The notes: a model not told the origin generated them from the sequence alone. 46,470 nt of DNA from Anabaena sp. CRKS33 (GCA_001672075.1 LJOT01000005.1:1-46470); one strand, 5' to 3'; shown: positions 1 through 10,562, numbered from the stretch's first letter. Translations and numbers: made by a program.

Positions 1-2171
1 TAGAAAAAACTCTCTCACCCCAAGGTTTACAATTATGGCAAACTCTCAATCATAAAAGCACTTGTTTATCCTGTGCTTGGGGTACCGGTGGACAACAAGG
101 AGGATTTGTCAATGAAGCAGGAGAATATTTACAACGTTGTGCTAAAAGCGTAGAAGCTATTGCAGCAGAATTACAACCAGGAATTAAACCAGATTTTTTT
201 CAAAAATATAATATTAATGAATTACAAGAATTAACTTCTCAAGAATGTGATAACTTAGGTAGACTTAGTTATCCCCTCATTCTCAAATCAGGTTCATCTT
301 ATTATCAACGTATTAGTTGGGAAGAAGTTTATCAAATCGCAAAACCAGCCTTTAGTTTAACACCAGCAAGTATAGCTAGTTATAGTTCTGGACGTTCATC
401 TAATGAAGCTGCTTATTTATTACAATTGTTAATGCGATCCCTTGGTAGTAATAATCTAGCAGATTGTTCGGATTTATGTCACGCTCCCTCAACCGTCGGC
501 TTAAAAAAAGTTTTCGGTTCAGGAACATCAATGGTAAGTTTAGAAAGCTTACAACATAGTGATTGTGTGGTTTTAATTGGTTCTAATGCACCCGCAAATC
601 ATCCCCGATTAATGAACGAATTAATCAAATTACGGGACCGGGGTGGTAAAGTGATTATTATTAATCCCCAAATTGAAATCGGTTTAGTTAAATTTGCTTC
701 CCCTGCTTTTCCGATTAAATCCTTACTTACCGGGGGTTCTGATATATCTTCTTTATATTTGCAACCCATTCCTGGTAGTGATGTAGCCTTATTTCTAGGG
801 TTACAAAAATCTCTAATTGATCAAAATTTAATTAAAATAGAATATCTCAAATCCTCCACTCAAAACTGGCAACAAATTTTAGATTATGCCAATAATATAT
901 CTTGGGATGATATCACTAAAACCTGCGGATTATCTCAAGAAGAAATTACCGCCACAGCCTATATAATTGGTAAATCTGAGTGTGTAGTATTTGCTTGGGC
1001 TATGGGAATCACTCAACAAACTAACGGTGTAAATAATGTTTTAAGTATAGCAAATACGGCTTTAATTACAGGTAATGCTGGTAAAATTGGTGCGGGAACA
1101 ATGCCCATTAGAGGACATTCTAACGTCCAAGGATTTGGTTCAATGGGTGTCACCGTCAATTTGCGGGAAGAAATCAAACAAGCACTATCTAAGCTGTTAG
1201 GAAAACCCCTGAATGAAACTCCAGGTTATCATACCCGTGATTTAATAGCAGCAGCAGAATTAGGAAAGATCAATACCCTCTTTTGTTTAGGGGGAAATTT
1301 GTATGCAGCTAACCCAGATTTATCACAAGCAAAACGGGCTTTATCACAAATAGAAACTATTTTTTATGTAGCGACAAAACCGAATTTAGGACATTTTCAC
1401 GGATTAGGAAAACAGCAAACTTTAATCTTACCTGTTTTCAATCGTTTTGAAAATCCCCATCGGACAACAACGGAATCAGGTAATAATTTTGTCAGGTTAA
1501 ATGATGCAGGTAAAAGTCATTTACAACCAGATAATTCTGATTTGATTTCTGAAGTAGAATTAATTACAGAAATAGCCCATCGTTTACATGATGAAAATCC
1601 GATTAATTGGCGTAAATTACAAGATACGGTTTATGTTAGAGAATTAATTGCTAAAACTATTCCTGGTTATGAGAAAATAGGTCAAATTGATCAAACTCAG
1701 GCAGAATTTACCATTGCAGGACGGATTTTTGATGAACCGAAATTTCCCACTTTTGATGGTAAAGCCCGGATGTTTGTCACACCTTTACCACAATTAACTT
1801 TACCTGATAAATCAGCTTTTGGTGTGGAGGAAAATCAACCAGGAATTGTTCTGATCTTGGGAACAGGACGCGGTTATGGACAACATAATACCGTAGTTTA
1901 TCGCAGTGCAGATAAATATCGCAATATGCCCCATCGTCATTGTATTTTAATGAATAGTTTGGATATTAAAAAAGCAGGATTTCAAGAACATCAACGAGTT
2001 ACAGTTAAAGGAAGTGGGGGAGAACTAGAAAATATTGAAATTATTTGTGGTGCGATTCGTGAAGGTGTAGCTTTTATGTTTTATCCTGAAGCTAACGTTT
2101 TATTGACAGCAGAAATTGATCCTCAAAGTGGTACACCTGCTTATAAAAGAGTTCCGGTTTTTGTGTACTAA
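1..2171 (+). CDS. Molybdopterin oxidoreductase, FdhF/YdeP-like alpha subunit (5'-truncated by window edge)
   Basis: The reading frame is open from the first bases of the window, so the true start lies to the left. The internal ATG at 426 is not the start, because the frame upstream of it encodes conserved sequence. That upstream part has CLSCAWG, and then GGF and a third Cys (QRCAKS), matching the iron-sulfur Cys region of YdeP/FdhF-like enzymes. Further on are SNNLADCSDLCHAPS, GANPADN-type pterin-binding surroundings (LIGSNAPANHPR), RGHSNVQG, and a C-terminal molydopterin dinucleotide-binding domain (GTGRGYGQHNT). The family uses a bis-MGD molybdenum cofactor, probably cytoplasmic; members have been tied to formate oxidation or acid resistance, but the substrate here is unknown. 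About 722 codons lie in the window, close to the full family length of about 740-770. No partner subunit is visible downstream. Confidence 0.85.
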   Translation, partial: EKTLSPQGLQLWQTLNHKSTCLSCAWGTGGQQGGFVNEAGEYLQRCAKSVEAIAAELQPGIKPDFFQKYNINELQELTSQECDNLGRLSYPLILKSGSSYYQRISWEEVYQIAKPAFSLTPASIASYSSGRSSNEAAYLLQLLMRSLGSNNLADCSDLCHAPSTVGLKKVFGSGTSMVSLESLQHSDCVVLIGSNAPANHPRLMNELIKLRDRGGKVIIINPQIEIGLVKFASPAFPIKSLLTGGSDISSLYLQPIPGSDVALFLGLQKSLIDQNLIKIEYLKSSTQNWQQILDYANNISWDDITKTCGLSQEEITATAYIIGKSECVVFAWAMGITQQTNGVNNVLSIANTALITGNAGKIGAGTMPIRGHSNVQGFGSMGVTVNLREEIKQALSKLLGKPLNETPGYHTRDLIAAAELGKINTLFCLGGNLYAANPDLSQAKRALSQIETIFYVATKPNLGHFHGLGKQQTLILPVFNRFENPHRTTTESGNNFVRLNDAGKSHLQPDNSDLISEVELITEIAHRLHDENPINWRKLQDTVYVRELIAKTIPGYEKIGQIDQTQAEFTIAGRIFDEPKFPTFDGKARMFVTPLPQLTLPDKSAFGVEENQPGIVLILGTGRGYGQHNTVVYRSADKYRNMPHRHCILMNSLDIKKAGFQEHQRVTVKGSGGELENIEIICGAIREGVAFMFYPEANVLLTAEIDPQSGTPAYKRVPVFVY

Positions 2172-2702
2172 ATATTATCTCGTTTGTCTGGTTAGCTGCT
2201 TACTAACCCTACCTACCACCAAAGATTATCCTCCAATACCATAACTTACCCTATTTGTCAATAGTACATTAGTTCTACTAGTCAAAGTACATTATTTGCT
2301 CAATAATTTTTCCCCAATTTAGTCTTTCAAACCACTGCTAATTTGTAAAGTTTTGTATTTTTTTTCAAAATTGATCTCTGAAACGACTATAAATAAAGAC
2401 TTTTGCAGATCATCTTTTTAGCAGAGTGCAAAATTGACAAAAATACCCCAATTATGAAATTCTCAAAATTCTAGCAAATCGCCGAAAGTATTGCAAGCTC
2501 GTTACTAAATAGAAATAATTCTCAATTAATTATTAAGAAAATCTAAAGTTGAATTTTCATCAGTTATGAATATTAAAAGTATGATTATATTTATATAAGT
2601 TTTAATTATACTATACTGTGAAATTTTATGATCACTTCCATACCATTAATCAATTATTTGCTAGAGTATGGGAAGGAGAACAACCAGAAAAATGACGAAA
2701 AG
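2172..2702. other. Intergenic region, AT-rich, no convincing gene
   Basis: This 531-bp gap lies between the oxidoreductase and the convergent DUF29 gene. A small hairpin (GGTTAG at 2190, CTAACC at 2203) sits 19 bp past the oxidoreductase stop and might aid termination, but has no T-tract. A near-direct repeat of AGTACATTA occurs at about 2264 and 2285. A 25-codon frame with a GTG start (2618-2695) ends in ARVWEGEQPEK and looks protein-like, but is too short to assign; it may be a remnant of a lost gene. I see nothing else. Confidence 0.5.
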
Positions 2703-3209
2703 TTAATAATTTCCAGCGTTTGGTAACTGACTGAGATAATCATCCATAATAGCTGGTAGTTCTTTTGGTGAATAGGTATAAGTTAAGAATAAAAATGTCA
2801 TAGCTGTTGACATAATTGGCTTTCTATCTAGGATTTTTGATAATTGAGAACGGGTATATTTACCATTCATGATTTCTATACTAGCATCAGCGATCGCATC
2901 TTCAATTACTTCTTCCTCTATTAAATTTTCCCATTCATCATGATTGACATAATAGGACTTTTTATTTTCCTTCAAGTTGATTTTTTGAATTTCTCTAATT
3001 GAATTACGAATAGAAGCCATCCAAGAATTTGTTAATCTCTGTTCTATTTGATTTTTAATCAAGTGAATTAATAATATCTTTAAATAAGATTCTATATTTC
3101 TCAAGATTGCTTGTTTACTCATTCCCTCTAATTCATCAATAATTGCTAAAGCACCTGCATAATTTCCTTGTAAAATGCTGTTTCTGAGGTCTATTAGTTC
3201 TTGAGTCAT
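2703..3209 (-). CDS. DUF29 family protein
   Basis: A 168-residue soluble protein with the layout of the DUF29 family, which is abundant in cyanobacteria: an N-terminal helical part beginning TQELIDLRNSIL and EELEGMSKQAILRNIES-like residues, then HLIKNQIEQRLTNSWMASI, and a Glu/Asp-rich helix (EEEVIEDAIADAS). The family has no established biochemical role; some members sit beside mobile or toxin-antitoxin genes. The ATG at 3209 is preceded by AAGGA at good spacing. There is no partner gene on this strand: dnaE follows about 230 bp downstream. The last 40 residues vary in this family, so this reads as an intact copy. Confidence 0.75.
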   Translation of the reverse strand: MTQELIDLRNSILQGNYAGALAIIDELEGMSKQAILRNIESYLKILLIHLIKNQIEQRLTNSWMASIRNSIREIQKINLKENKKSYYVNHDEWENLIEEEVIEDAIADASIEIMNGKYTRSQLSKILDRKPIMSTAMTFLFLTYTYSPKELPAIMDDYLSQLPNAGNY

Positions 3210-3416
3210 TTTCCTTAACTTTCAGGATTATTCACATATTAATAATAACACAGCTTTTACCAAAAAAGCATAGGTTTCTGCAAGCAAGAATTTATGATTC
3301 TCTTTTCTCTGTGTTCTCTGTGACTCTGTGGTTCGTTTTCAAAAAGAGTTTTGGGATTAACTGTATTGATTTCTAAATTCCCTTGTCAGAATTCAAGGAA
3401 GAGGGAATAGAGATTT

Positions 3417-3441
3417 TTCTGCCTCTTGCCTCTTGCCTTCT
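3417..3441. repeat. Short tandem heptamer repeat (STRR-like)
   Basis: CCTCTTG-type heptamers are repeated just past the dnaE-N stop codon. Heptanucleotide tandem repeats of this kind are common between genes in heterocystous cyanobacteria. A low-complexity stretch (TCTCTGTGTTCTCTGTGACTC) lies about 100 bp further left, at 3302. Confidence 0.5.
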
Positions 3442-3442
3442 G

Positions 3443-6067
3443 CTATAAATCTGCCAATTGTAATAAATCTAAGCCTTGGGCAAAAATCTCATCAATTGGT
3501 AACATTTCCCCTGCTTCAGTCATGAATTTATGGTCTTTTGTCGCGCGAATAATTGCCCCATTTTCTAATAAATATTCATAAACTTCCTGTTGTCCCCGAT
3601 GATGCCATTGGGCAATTGATTGAGTGTATAATATTCCATTGCTATCAACAGTATAAACTTTACATTCAATTTGCTTTTCGACAATTTCCCCAATCTCTAA
3701 AAAACCATATTCAACGGTTAAAATTTCTGTATCATAACTTAAACAATATTCGGCAAATTTTAACATATCCCCAAATAAATGTTCAGCAACTTGGGATTTG
3801 ACACCATTTTTTGCAGAACCATCAATAAAATTTTGCTTTTGTTTCTCCATTTCCGATACTTTCTTTTTCCCCATAGCGCGACGGAGTAAATCAGCTTGTC
3901 CTAAACTATAACCTGCCATATCTTGAGCAATTTTCATAATTTGCTCTTGATAAACCATGATTCCGTAGGTTTCATTTAATATCGGTTCTAAAATTTGAGT
4001 ATCATATTCAATTTCTTCTCGTCCATGTTTCCGATTAATAAATTTAGGAATTAATCCGGCATCTAATGGTCCAGGACGATAAAGTGCGAGAATAGAAGAA
4101 ATATCTTCAATATTAGAAGGTTTCAAATCTCGCACTATCTGTTTCATCCCTGAAGACTCTAATTGAAATATACCCTCTAAATCACCTGCTTCTAATAGTG
4201 AATAAGCTTTAGTAACATCTTTTGGTAAGCTGGTATGTTCACCTTTAGCTAATATTTTTTGTGCCTTTCTTTCCTGTTTTGTGATTTCATCAGGATCAAT
4301 ACGATATCCTTGACTTTGTTCAATTAAATCAATGGTTTTTTGAATTAAGGTTAAGTTCCGCAACCCCAAAAAGTCCATTTTTAATAATCCCAAAGATTCC
4401 AAATCTTCCATGAAATATTGGGTAATTACAGAACCGTCATTATTGCGTTGTAGGGGAACAAGTTCATCTAATGGTTCTGCGGAAATAACCACACCAGCAG
4501 CATGAACACCGAAGGTTTTGTTAGTCCCTTCAATTCGCATGGCCATATCAATCCAGCGCCGCACGGTGGGATCATTATCATATTTGGCTTTAAATTCTGG
4601 TTCGGGAGTTTCATCGGAAATCATCACTTTCAATTTTGTAGGTTTACCCCGGACTACAGGAATCATTTTCGCCATTTTGTCAGATTCATTGTAGGGAATA
4701 TCTAACACTCTAGCGACATCTTTTAACACTGCTTTTGATGTCAGACGGTTAAAAGTAATAATTTGGGCTACTCTCTCAACTCCATATTTTTCAGTGACAT
4801 ATTCAATTACCTGATCTCGTTTATCAATGCAGAAATCTGTATCAATATCCGGCATTGATTTGCGTTCGGGATTGAGAAATCTCTCAAATAATAAACCATG
4901 ATGTACGGGGTCAATATTCGTAATTCTCATAGCATAAGCTACTAAAGAACCTGCCGCAGAACCCCGTCCTGGACCAACGGGAATATTATTGTCTCGTGCA
5001 AATTTAATATAGTCCCAAACTACTAAAAAGTAGGTGGAAAATCCCATTTGCTGAATCATTTTTAATTCATATTCTAATCTTTCTTTATAGACCGGATCTA
5101 CTTCGTTGCGAGATTTGCGATTTAATCTTTCTAAAAGTCCCAACCATGCAACCTCTTCTGCATAAGTATCTGCTGTATGTCCTGAAGGGATTGTGGGTGT
5201 GGGAATTTGTGGATCACCCATGATGTGATAAGGTTCAACTTTATCGGCAATTTCTTCTGTGGTGGCGATCGCTTCGGCAATGATATCATCGGCTAAATGG
5301 TCACGGAATAGCTGCTGCATTTCCTCGGATGATTTGAGGTATTCTGTGCCGCTATACCGCATTCTTTTATCTTCGCTAATGAGTTTCCCGGTTTGAATAC
5401 ATAATAAGGCATCATGGGATTCTACATCAAAACAAGAGATAAAATGAGAGTCATTTGTGGCGATAAATTTAATGTTTAATTCCCTGGCAATTTTGACGAT
5501 TTCTACATTCACAATTCGGTCTTCTTGAGAACCATGATCTTGAATTTCTAAATAAAAATCTTCACCAAATACTTCTTTATACCATTTGGCAATTTTCCTG
5601 GCTATATCTGGCCGATTACTGAGAATTGCTTGGGGAATTTCTCCCCCTAAACAAGCGCTGGTGACTATTAACCCCTCTTTATATTGTTTGAGTAAATCCT
5701 TATTAATACAAGGACGGGAAAAAATGCCTTTACCTTGTACTCCTTGCAGGTGAGAAATGGTGGTGATTTTAACTAAATTTTTATAGCCTTGAGTATTTTT
5801 TGCTAATACGACTTGATGATATTTAGGACGACGTTCTTGTTTGTCAATTTCACCATTAATGATATACATTTCGTTGCCAATGATTGGCTTAATCGTCTTA
5901 CTGCGGCAGATTTTGATCAGTTCCACAGCCCCATACATGACACCATGATCTGTGAGGGCGATCGCTTTCATTCCTAATGCGATCGCTCGATCTACCAATT
6001 CTGGTAATTGACTAGCACCATCAAGCAAGCTGTAATCACTGTGGATATGTAAGGGAACAAAGGACAT
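3443..6067 (-). CDS. dnaE: DNA polymerase III alpha subunit, N-terminal chain with split intein N-half
   Basis: This is the N-terminal chain of the replicative polymerase. Residues 1-~270 form the PHP domain ([23 protein letters not shown]). The palm carries [13 protein letters not shown] and the catalytic aspartates of PDIDTDF (D407, D409). The polymerase part stops at residue 774 (FAEY) and is followed in frame by 100 residues beginning CLSYDTEIL, the N-half of the cyanobacterial DnaE split intein. The remaining polymerase sequence must be encoded at another locus with the intein C-half, and the two chains are joined by protein trans-splicing. No intein C-half occurs in this window. The truncated length (874 residues against about 1170 for an unsplit DnaE) is therefore expected and not a mutation. 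Confidence 0.97.
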   Translation of the reverse strand: MSFVPLHIHSDYSLLDGASQLPELVDRAIALGMKAIALTDHGVMYGAVELIKICRSKTIKPIIGNEMYIINGEIDKQERRPKYHQVVLAKNTQGYKNLVKITTISHLQGVQGKGIFSRPCINKDLLKQYKEGLIVTSACLGGEIPQAILSNRPDIARKIAKWYKEVFGEDFYLEIQDHGSQEDRIVNVEIVKIARELNIKFIATNDSHFISCFDVESHDALLCIQTGKLISEDKRMRYSGTEYLKSSEEMQQLFRDHLADDIIAEAIATTEEIADKVEPYHIMGDPQIPTPTIPSGHTADTYAEEVAWLGLLERLNRKSRNEVDPVYKERLEYELKMIQQMGFSTYFLVVWDYIKFARDNNIPVGPGRGSAAGSLVAYAMRITNIDPVHHGLLFERFLNPERKSMPDIDTDFCIDKRDQVIEYVTEKYGVERVAQIITFNRLTSKAVLKDVARVLDIPYNESDKMAKMIPVVRGKPTKLKVMISDETPEPEFKAKYDNDPTVRRWIDMAMRIEGTNKTFGVHAAGVVISAEPLDELVPLQRNNDGSVITQYFMEDLESLGLLKMDFLGLRNLTLIQKTIDLIEQSQGYRIDPDEITKQERKAQKILAKGEHTSLPKDVTKAYSLLEAGDLEGIFQLESSGMKQIVRDLKPSNIEDISSILALYRPGPLDAGLIPKFINRKHGREEIEYDTQILEPILNETYGIMVYQEQIMKIAQDMAGYSLGQADLLRRAMGKKKVSEMEKQKQNFIDGSAKNGVKSQVAEHLFGDMLKFAEYCLSYDTEILTVEYGFLEIGEIVEKQIECKVYTVDSNGILYTQSIAQWHHRGQQEVYEYLLENGAIIRATKDHKFMTEAGEMLPIDEIFAQGLDLLQLADL
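3446..3745 (-). other. DnaE split intein, N-terminal half (IntN)
   Basis: This 100-residue tail of the DnaE-N chain starts at Cys775, the splice-junction nucleophile. It shows the block A motif [14 protein letters not shown] and the block B motif ATKDHKFMT, whose TxxH-type residues assist the N-S acyl shift. It closely resembles the well-known Nostoc punctiforme DnaE IntN (102 residues). The upstream extein ends FAEY, the usual -1 context. The downstream partner should begin near MIKIA and end at an Asn before a Cys-Phe-Asn extein. Confidence 0.95.
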
Positions 6068-6203
6068 ATTAGTATTTGGTAAGGTAAGGGGATTTTAAAC
6101 TAACACTTTTTAGTTAATATTTTATGCCAGGAAGGGAGTAATTAACCGGGTATGTATGATATATGCGGAGTCAAGTAAGCGATCGCTATTCCAGTTTGAA
6201 CAA

Positions 6204-6821
6204 TTACCTAACTAACAACTTACCTTGATTTCTTGCAGTATTAATAAAATTAATATTAGCTGTAAACACTTGAATGCCAGGCACAGTTAAATAATCTCCA
6301 TCATCTGTAATAATTTTTTTTACTCCTACCTTATTCATAGCTTCTAATATGAGTAAGTCATAACCATCAAGTAATTGTGTTTGGAATCTTATTAATGATT
6401 TATTAGTAGTATTTTCATCAACCAAAATTTCTGCACAATCTGCAATTGATGTAATTGTACTCCATGCTGTTTCAACTTCATGGACAACTTTATTTCTCTC
6501 TGATATGTAGTTATGACGGTATATTTTAGCTCTTAAATTAGGATTAAAAAATTTCCTTTCCTCTTCTTCTATTAAGTGTGCTAATTCTCCTAAAGAAAGC
6601 CCAGAATATAAAAGCCGCGATCCAGTAATATTAGCTTTGTTTACATAAGTAGGATAATGTGATATTTGATAAGGTAAAGCGTTTGTGCTGGCATTAGTAT
6701 AACTATACCAATACCAGACATTACTATCTACTAAAAAAATGTCATCTGCTTTGGGAGTATCAGACTGGATATTAAATACCTCAGCTTCAACTTTGTAATT
6801 AGGTTTAATTGTAGCTGGCAT
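6204..6821 (-). CDS. PIN-domain protein, putative ribonuclease (third gene of a three-gene operon)
   Basis: 205 residues with the acidic signature of PIN-domain nucleases: FLVDSN (D32) after the first strand, SLGEL (E79), DGYDLLILEAM (D152/D155) and ITDDGDY (D173, D174, D176). This order matches metal-binding residues of VapC-like RNases, though the protein is longer than a typical 130-140 residue VapC. It is probably cytoplasmic. Its ATG directly abuts the stop of the STAS-like gene upstream (TAAATG), implying translational coupling. No small VapB-like antitoxin is adjacent, so if it is a toxin the two upstream genes are the candidate controllers. Target unknown. Confidence 0.7.
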   Translation of the reverse strand: MPATIKPNYKVEAEVFNIQSDTPKADDIFLVDSNVWYWYSYTNASTNALPYQISHYPTYVNKANITGSRLLYSGLSLGELAHLIEEEERKFFNPNLRAKIYRHNYISERNKVVHEVETAWSTITSIADCAEILVDENTTNKSLIRFQTQLLDGYDLLILEAMNKVGVKKIITDDGDYLTVPGIQVFTANINFINTARNQGKLLVR

Positions 6822-7400
6822 TTAAAGATGATTAGATTTTTCATTGACTGCTTTGTCTAATCTACTACGAAAAATAGGATCTGAGTAGTAACGTTTAGAG
6901 TTTTCTATTACTAAACTGATGATTTGATTGCCAAGAGGTTTAATATTAGAAATTTTTAATAACTTGCTAATATTTTCTGGCTGTATATCTTTCAATAATT
7001 GTCCGATAGCAAAGTTGAAAAATGGAGCAGCAAAAATCTCCACTCCTGCAAAGTCTAATTCTACAGGTTGGTTAGCTTGTAATTGTGGATGAACCAAATC
7101 ATAAATTTTTTGTCCATCATTGACTGTAATACAGTTTTTACCTACTAGGTCGAAAACTTCATATTTTGTAAATACTTTAACTTTACTATTACTGGTAGGC
7201 AATATACCTCTTTTGAACAAGAATAAATTGTCAGGATTATTCTCACTGACTCTTTTTTTTAGATTTAAATAATTCCAGTCCAACTTGTTTTTTAGGGTGG
7301 CTTTATTCATTTCATTAGCATCTTGACTACGTAAATAAGCGAGTTGAGATCGCTGTAAACTTTTCTTTTTGTCAGGTATCCAAGGGTTTGCAGCTGCCAT
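6822..7400 (-). CDS. STAS-like domain (DUF4325-type) protein
   Basis: 192 residues. The C-terminal ~100 residues look like a STAS-like DUF4325 domain: a strand and helix around GKNCITVNDGQKIYDLV, then VELDFAGVEIFAAPFFNFAIGQ, matching the family pattern 'hhDFxGVxxhxxxFhxxhh', and a final KISNIKPLGNQ. The first ~80 residues are basic and unlike known domains (KRGILPTSNSKVKVF). DUF4325 domains commonly occur as small anti-sigma-antagonist-like switch or regulatory modules; no biochemical role can be stated here. The gene starts 11 bp after the first operon gene, with AGAGG before ATG 7400, and runs directly into the PIN gene. Confidence 0.6.
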   Translation of the reverse strand: MAAANPWIPDKKKSLQRSQLAYLRSQDANEMNKATLKNKLDWNYLNLKKRVSENNPDNLFLFKRGILPTSNSKVKVFTKYEVFDLVGKNCITVNDGQKIYDLVHPQLQANQPVELDFAGVEIFAAPFFNFAIGQLLKDIQPENISKLLKISNIKPLGNQIISLVIENSKRYYSDPIFRSRLDKAVNEKSNHL

Positions 7401-7411
7401 TTTTATAACCT

Positions 7412-8101
7412 CTACTCTACATCTAGATAATTTAAGTATGGAATATTTACTTGATTCAGCATCAACTCAATAGCTTTTACTTTTCTATCTGCTATATCTA
7501 ACTGTTCGCGTAATTGTTTTAAATCATTTGCATCCAAAGCTACAAAAAACTCGTGTTTACCATCTAAATCTACATACTCGATTTTCAGCATATTAACTAT
7601 AGCTACCCCTGCTGGACTGTCTTCTAAGCCTGACTCAAACACAGGACGCATATCAGTATGAATACGTGAATTCTGAAATAGACGCTCATGATCCCGTATA
7701 ACTTCGATAGATTTAGATCTAAAACTCAGAATATTATCAAGACCTAAAAAATTAACTAAACGCCTCTCAAATTCTTGTCTTTGTTCATCAGTAATCTCTA
7801 ATTCTTCATCATCTTCAACAGCTTGACTAATTTTTTCTATTACTTCATTTGTAGAAGCATCATTATTTTCCTGAAGGTAGTCTCTAAGGTTATGTATAGA
7901 AATCAGGGTTTCTATTACATCTTTGACTTCTTTTTTTGTCAAAGTATTAACCCGTGAAGTCACTACTGATACTAAATCATTAATCTGTAATGGCTGTGCT
8001 TGTTCAAAAGTATCTATAAAGCTCTGTACAGTTTTTTCATCAATGCTTATCAGTAACTTAAAACCAGGCTTAAATTTTTCTGGTATTTGCAGTTCTGTCA
8101 T
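7412..8101 (-). CDS. Conserved protein of unknown function (first gene of PIN/STAS-like operon)
   Basis: 229 residues, acidic, soluble and mostly helical. I do not recognise the family. Visible parts are an N-terminal helical half, a Glu/Asp-rich linker (AVEDDEELEITDEQRQEFERR, ~residues 92-112), a conserved-looking loop (IHTDMRPVF), and a C-terminal region where strands (MLKIEYVDLDG, HEFFVALD) run into a long helix (DLKQLREQLDIADRKVKAIE). The C-terminal strand-helix pattern is reminiscent of COMM-like domains, but that is a weak resemblance. The start at 8101 has a strong AGGAG. It leads the operon with the STAS-like and PIN genes. Confidence 0.55.
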   Translation of the reverse strand: MTELQIPEKFKPGFKLLISIDEKTVQSFIDTFEQAQPLQINDLVSVVTSRVNTLTKKEVKDVIETLISIHNLRDYLQENNDASTNEVIEKISQAVEDDEELEITDEQRQEFERRLVNFLGLDNILSFRSKSIEVIRDHERLFQNSRIHTDMRPVFESGLEDSPAGVAIVNMLKIEYVDLDGKHEFFVALDANDLKQLREQLDIADRKVKAIELMLNQVNIPYLNYLDVE

Positions 8102-8273
8102 ATTGCTCCTAAAGCATTAAAACAACTTAAAACTCACAACAAATGCAAAATAATATTTTTCTGAATATTCATACAGTAGTTTTTTACAAAACTTTATTTT
8201 TGTTTTTCAATAAAATTCTAGCAAATCTATTCTTGCTTACATCAGAAAATTCAAAAAACTGAACAATTCCATC

Positions 8274-8305
8274 AAAAATCCCCCACCTTGCGGTAGGGGA
8301 TTTTT
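8274..8305 (-). terminator. Rho-independent terminator after psaB
   Basis: AAAAATCCCC (8274) pairs with GGGGATTTTT (8296), and an inner ACC/GGT pairing closes a TTGC loop. It begins 26 bp past the psaB stop and gives a U-tract on the minus strand. It separates psaAB transcription from the PIN/STAS-like operon downstream, and the A/T tracts would also allow termination on the plus strand. Confidence 0.85.
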
Positions 8306-8330
8306 AATTACCTACAACCAGTAGTTAAGA

Positions 8331-10562
8331 TCAACCGAACTTACCAGCAGTAGAAGCAATGAGGAACGCTGCATAGGTAACGATGTAGCCAACAGTGAAG
8401 TGAGCTAAACCAACCACACGAGCTTGAACAATGGACAGAGCAACGGGCTTATCCTTCCAGCGAACCAAGTTAGCTAAAGGAGTACGCTCGTGCGCCCAAA
8501 CCAAAGTTTCAATTAACTCTTGCCAGTAACCTCTCCAAGAGATGAGGAACATGAAACCAGTAGCCCAGATTAGGTGTCCAAAAAGGAACATCCAAGCCCA
8601 AACAGACAAGTTATTCATGCCGTAAGGGTTGTAACCGTTAATCAACTGAGCAGAGTTAGCCCAGAGGTAATCACGGAACCAACCCATGAGGTAGGTAGAG
8701 TTTTCGTTGAACTGAGCAACGTTACCTTGCCAAATCCCTAGATGTTTCCAGTGCCAGTAGAAAGTTACCCAACCAATGGTGTTTAACATCCAGAACATAG
8801 ACAGGTAGAAAGAGTCCCATGCGGAGATATCGCAAGTACCGCCACGGCCTGGACCGTCGCAGGGGAACGCATAACCGAAGTCCTTTTTATCGGGCATCAG
8901 TTTAGAACCACGAGCATCCAAAGCACCCTTAACGAGTACCAGGGTGGTGGTGTGGATAGCCAAAGCGAAAGCGTGGTGAACCAAGAAGTCGCCAGGTCCA
9001 ATGGTCAGGAACAAGGAATTTGTGCCTGAGTTGATGGCATCTAACCAGCCAGACAACCAAACGTTACCAGCATTGGGGTAAGCGGTGTAAGCAATACTGT
9101 CGGGGTTAGACAACAGTACATTCAAGCCATACAGAGCTTTACCTTGGGCAGCTTGGATGAATTGAGCAAATACTGGCTCAATCAAGATTTGTTTTTCAGG
9201 AGTACCGAAGGCCACAACTACGTCGTTGTGAACGTATAAGCCCAAGGTGTGGAAGCCTAAGAAGAGAGATACCCAGCTAAGGTGGGAGATGATCGCTTCT
9301 TTGTGCTGTAACATCCGGTCAAGAACGTTACCTTTGTTTTGTTCGGGGTCGTAGTCACGAACCCAGAAGATTGCTGCGTGAGCAAAAGCACCAACCATCA
9401 AGAAACCAGCGATGTACTGGTGGTGGGTGTACAGCGCTGCCTGTGTTGTGTAGTCCTTAGCGATGAACGCATAAGGAGGCAGAGCGTACATATGCTGCGC
9501 TACCAAGGAACAAATAGTTCCCAAAGATGCCAAAGCTAATGACAGCTGGAAGTGCAGAGAGTTGTTAATGGTGTCGTAAAGACCTTGGTGAGGTAGGTTA
9601 AACTGACCTTCGCTCTTGCTACCAGGTACTAAACCGGATTTGGAGTTAAGCATTTCTTTGATGCTGTGACCAATTCCGAAGTTAGTCCGGTACATATGAC
9701 CAGCAATGATGAACAAAACTGCGATCGCCAAGTGGTGGTGAGCCATGTCAGTCAACCACAAGGATTCTGTTTGGGGGTGGAAACCGCCCAAGAAGGTGAG
9801 AATCGCAGTCCCAGCACCGGTGGAAGTACCAAATAAATGGCCAGCGGTGTCAGGGTTTTGAGCGTAAACGCTCCAGTTACCTGTGAAGAAAGGAGTTAAA
9901 CCTGCTGGATGGGGAGCTACATTCAGGAAGTTATCCCAACCTACGTGAATACCACGAGATTCAGGAATGGCAACGTGAACCAAGTGACCAGTCCAAGCTA
10001 AGGAGCTAACACCGAACAAACCAGCCAAGTGGTGATTCAGACGGGGTTCAGCGCTCTTAAACCAAGAGAGGCTAGGACGGAACTTGGGTTGTAAATGTAA
10101 CCAACCAGCAAACAGGAACAATGCCGCCAACAGGAGCAAACCAACGGAACCAGTGTATAGTTCGGTGTTTGTCCGCATCCCGATGGTGTACCACCAGTGG
10201 TAAACACCGGAGTAAGCAATGTTTACGGGATTGCTTGCACCCCCTTGGGTGAAAGCTTCAATTGCTGCTTCACCGAAGTGAGGGTCCCAAATTGCATGGG
10301 CAATGGGACGGACGTGCAGGGGATCTTTAATCCACTGTTCAAAGTTACCTTGCCAGGCCACGTGGAACAGGAGGCTGGATGCCCACAGGAAGATGATTGC
10401 CAAGTGACCGAAGTGCGTAGCGAAAATCTTTTGGTAAAGATTTTCTTCCGTCATGCCATCGTGGCTTTCAAAGTCGTTGCCTGTAGCGATCGCATACCAA
10501 ATCCGACGCGTAGTCGGGTCCTGGGCGAGATCCTGGCTAAATTTTGGAAATTTTGTTGCCAT
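8331..10562 (-). CDS. psaB: Photosystem I core protein PsaB (P700 apoprotein A2)
   Basis: 743 residues, the normal length. PsaB forms with PsaA the thylakoid heterodimer that carries P700 and the electron carriers A0, A1 and FX. It starts [16 protein letters not shown] and ends STAGKFG. The FX-ligand loop [12 protein letters not shown] is followed by DISAWDS, which is the PsaB rather than PsaA variant. There are eleven expected membrane helices with many chlorophyll-ligand histidines ([18 protein letters not shown]). It lies 120 bp downstream of psaA on the same strand and the two are expected to be co-transcribed. A terminator follows. Confidence 0.99.
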   Translation of the reverse strand: MATKFPKFSQDLAQDPTTRRIWYAIATGNDFESHDGMTEENLYQKIFATHFGHLAIIFLWASSLLFHVAWQGNFEQWIKDPLHVRPIAHAIWDPHFGEAAIEAFTQGGASNPVNIAYSGVYHWWYTIGMRTNTELYTGSVGLLLLAALFLFAGWLHLQPKFRPSLSWFKSAEPRLNHHLAGLFGVSSLAWTGHLVHVAIPESRGIHVGWDNFLNVAPHPAGLTPFFTGNWSVYAQNPDTAGHLFGTSTGAGTAILTFLGGFHPQTESLWLTDMAHHHLAIAVLFIIAGHMYRTNFGIGHSIKEMLNSKSGLVPGSKSEGQFNLPHQGLYDTINNSLHFQLSLALASLGTICSLVAQHMYALPPYAFIAKDYTTQAALYTHHQYIAGFLMVGAFAHAAIFWVRDYDPEQNKGNVLDRMLQHKEAIISHLSWVSLFLGFHTLGLYVHNDVVVAFGTPEKQILIEPVFAQFIQAAQGKALYGLNVLLSNPDSIAYTAYPNAGNVWLSGWLDAINSGTNSLFLTIGPGDFLVHHAFALAIHTTTLVLVKGALDARGSKLMPDKKDFGYAFPCDGPGRGGTCDISAWDSFYLSMFWMLNTIGWVTFYWHWKHLGIWQGNVAQFNENSTYLMGWFRDYLWANSAQLINGYNPYGMNNLSVWAWMFLFGHLIWATGFMFLISWRGYWQELIETLVWAHERTPLANLVRWKDKPVALSIVQARVVGLAHFTVGYIVTYAAFLIASTAGKFG

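Noticed and set aside
426..2171. Oxidoreductase starting at ATG 426
   Set aside because: The frame upstream to the window edge is open and encodes conserved Cys-containing family sequence.
3443..3745. dnaE truncated by frameshift or premature stop
   Set aside because: The tail is a complete split-intein N-half, so the early end is the normal state in this group.
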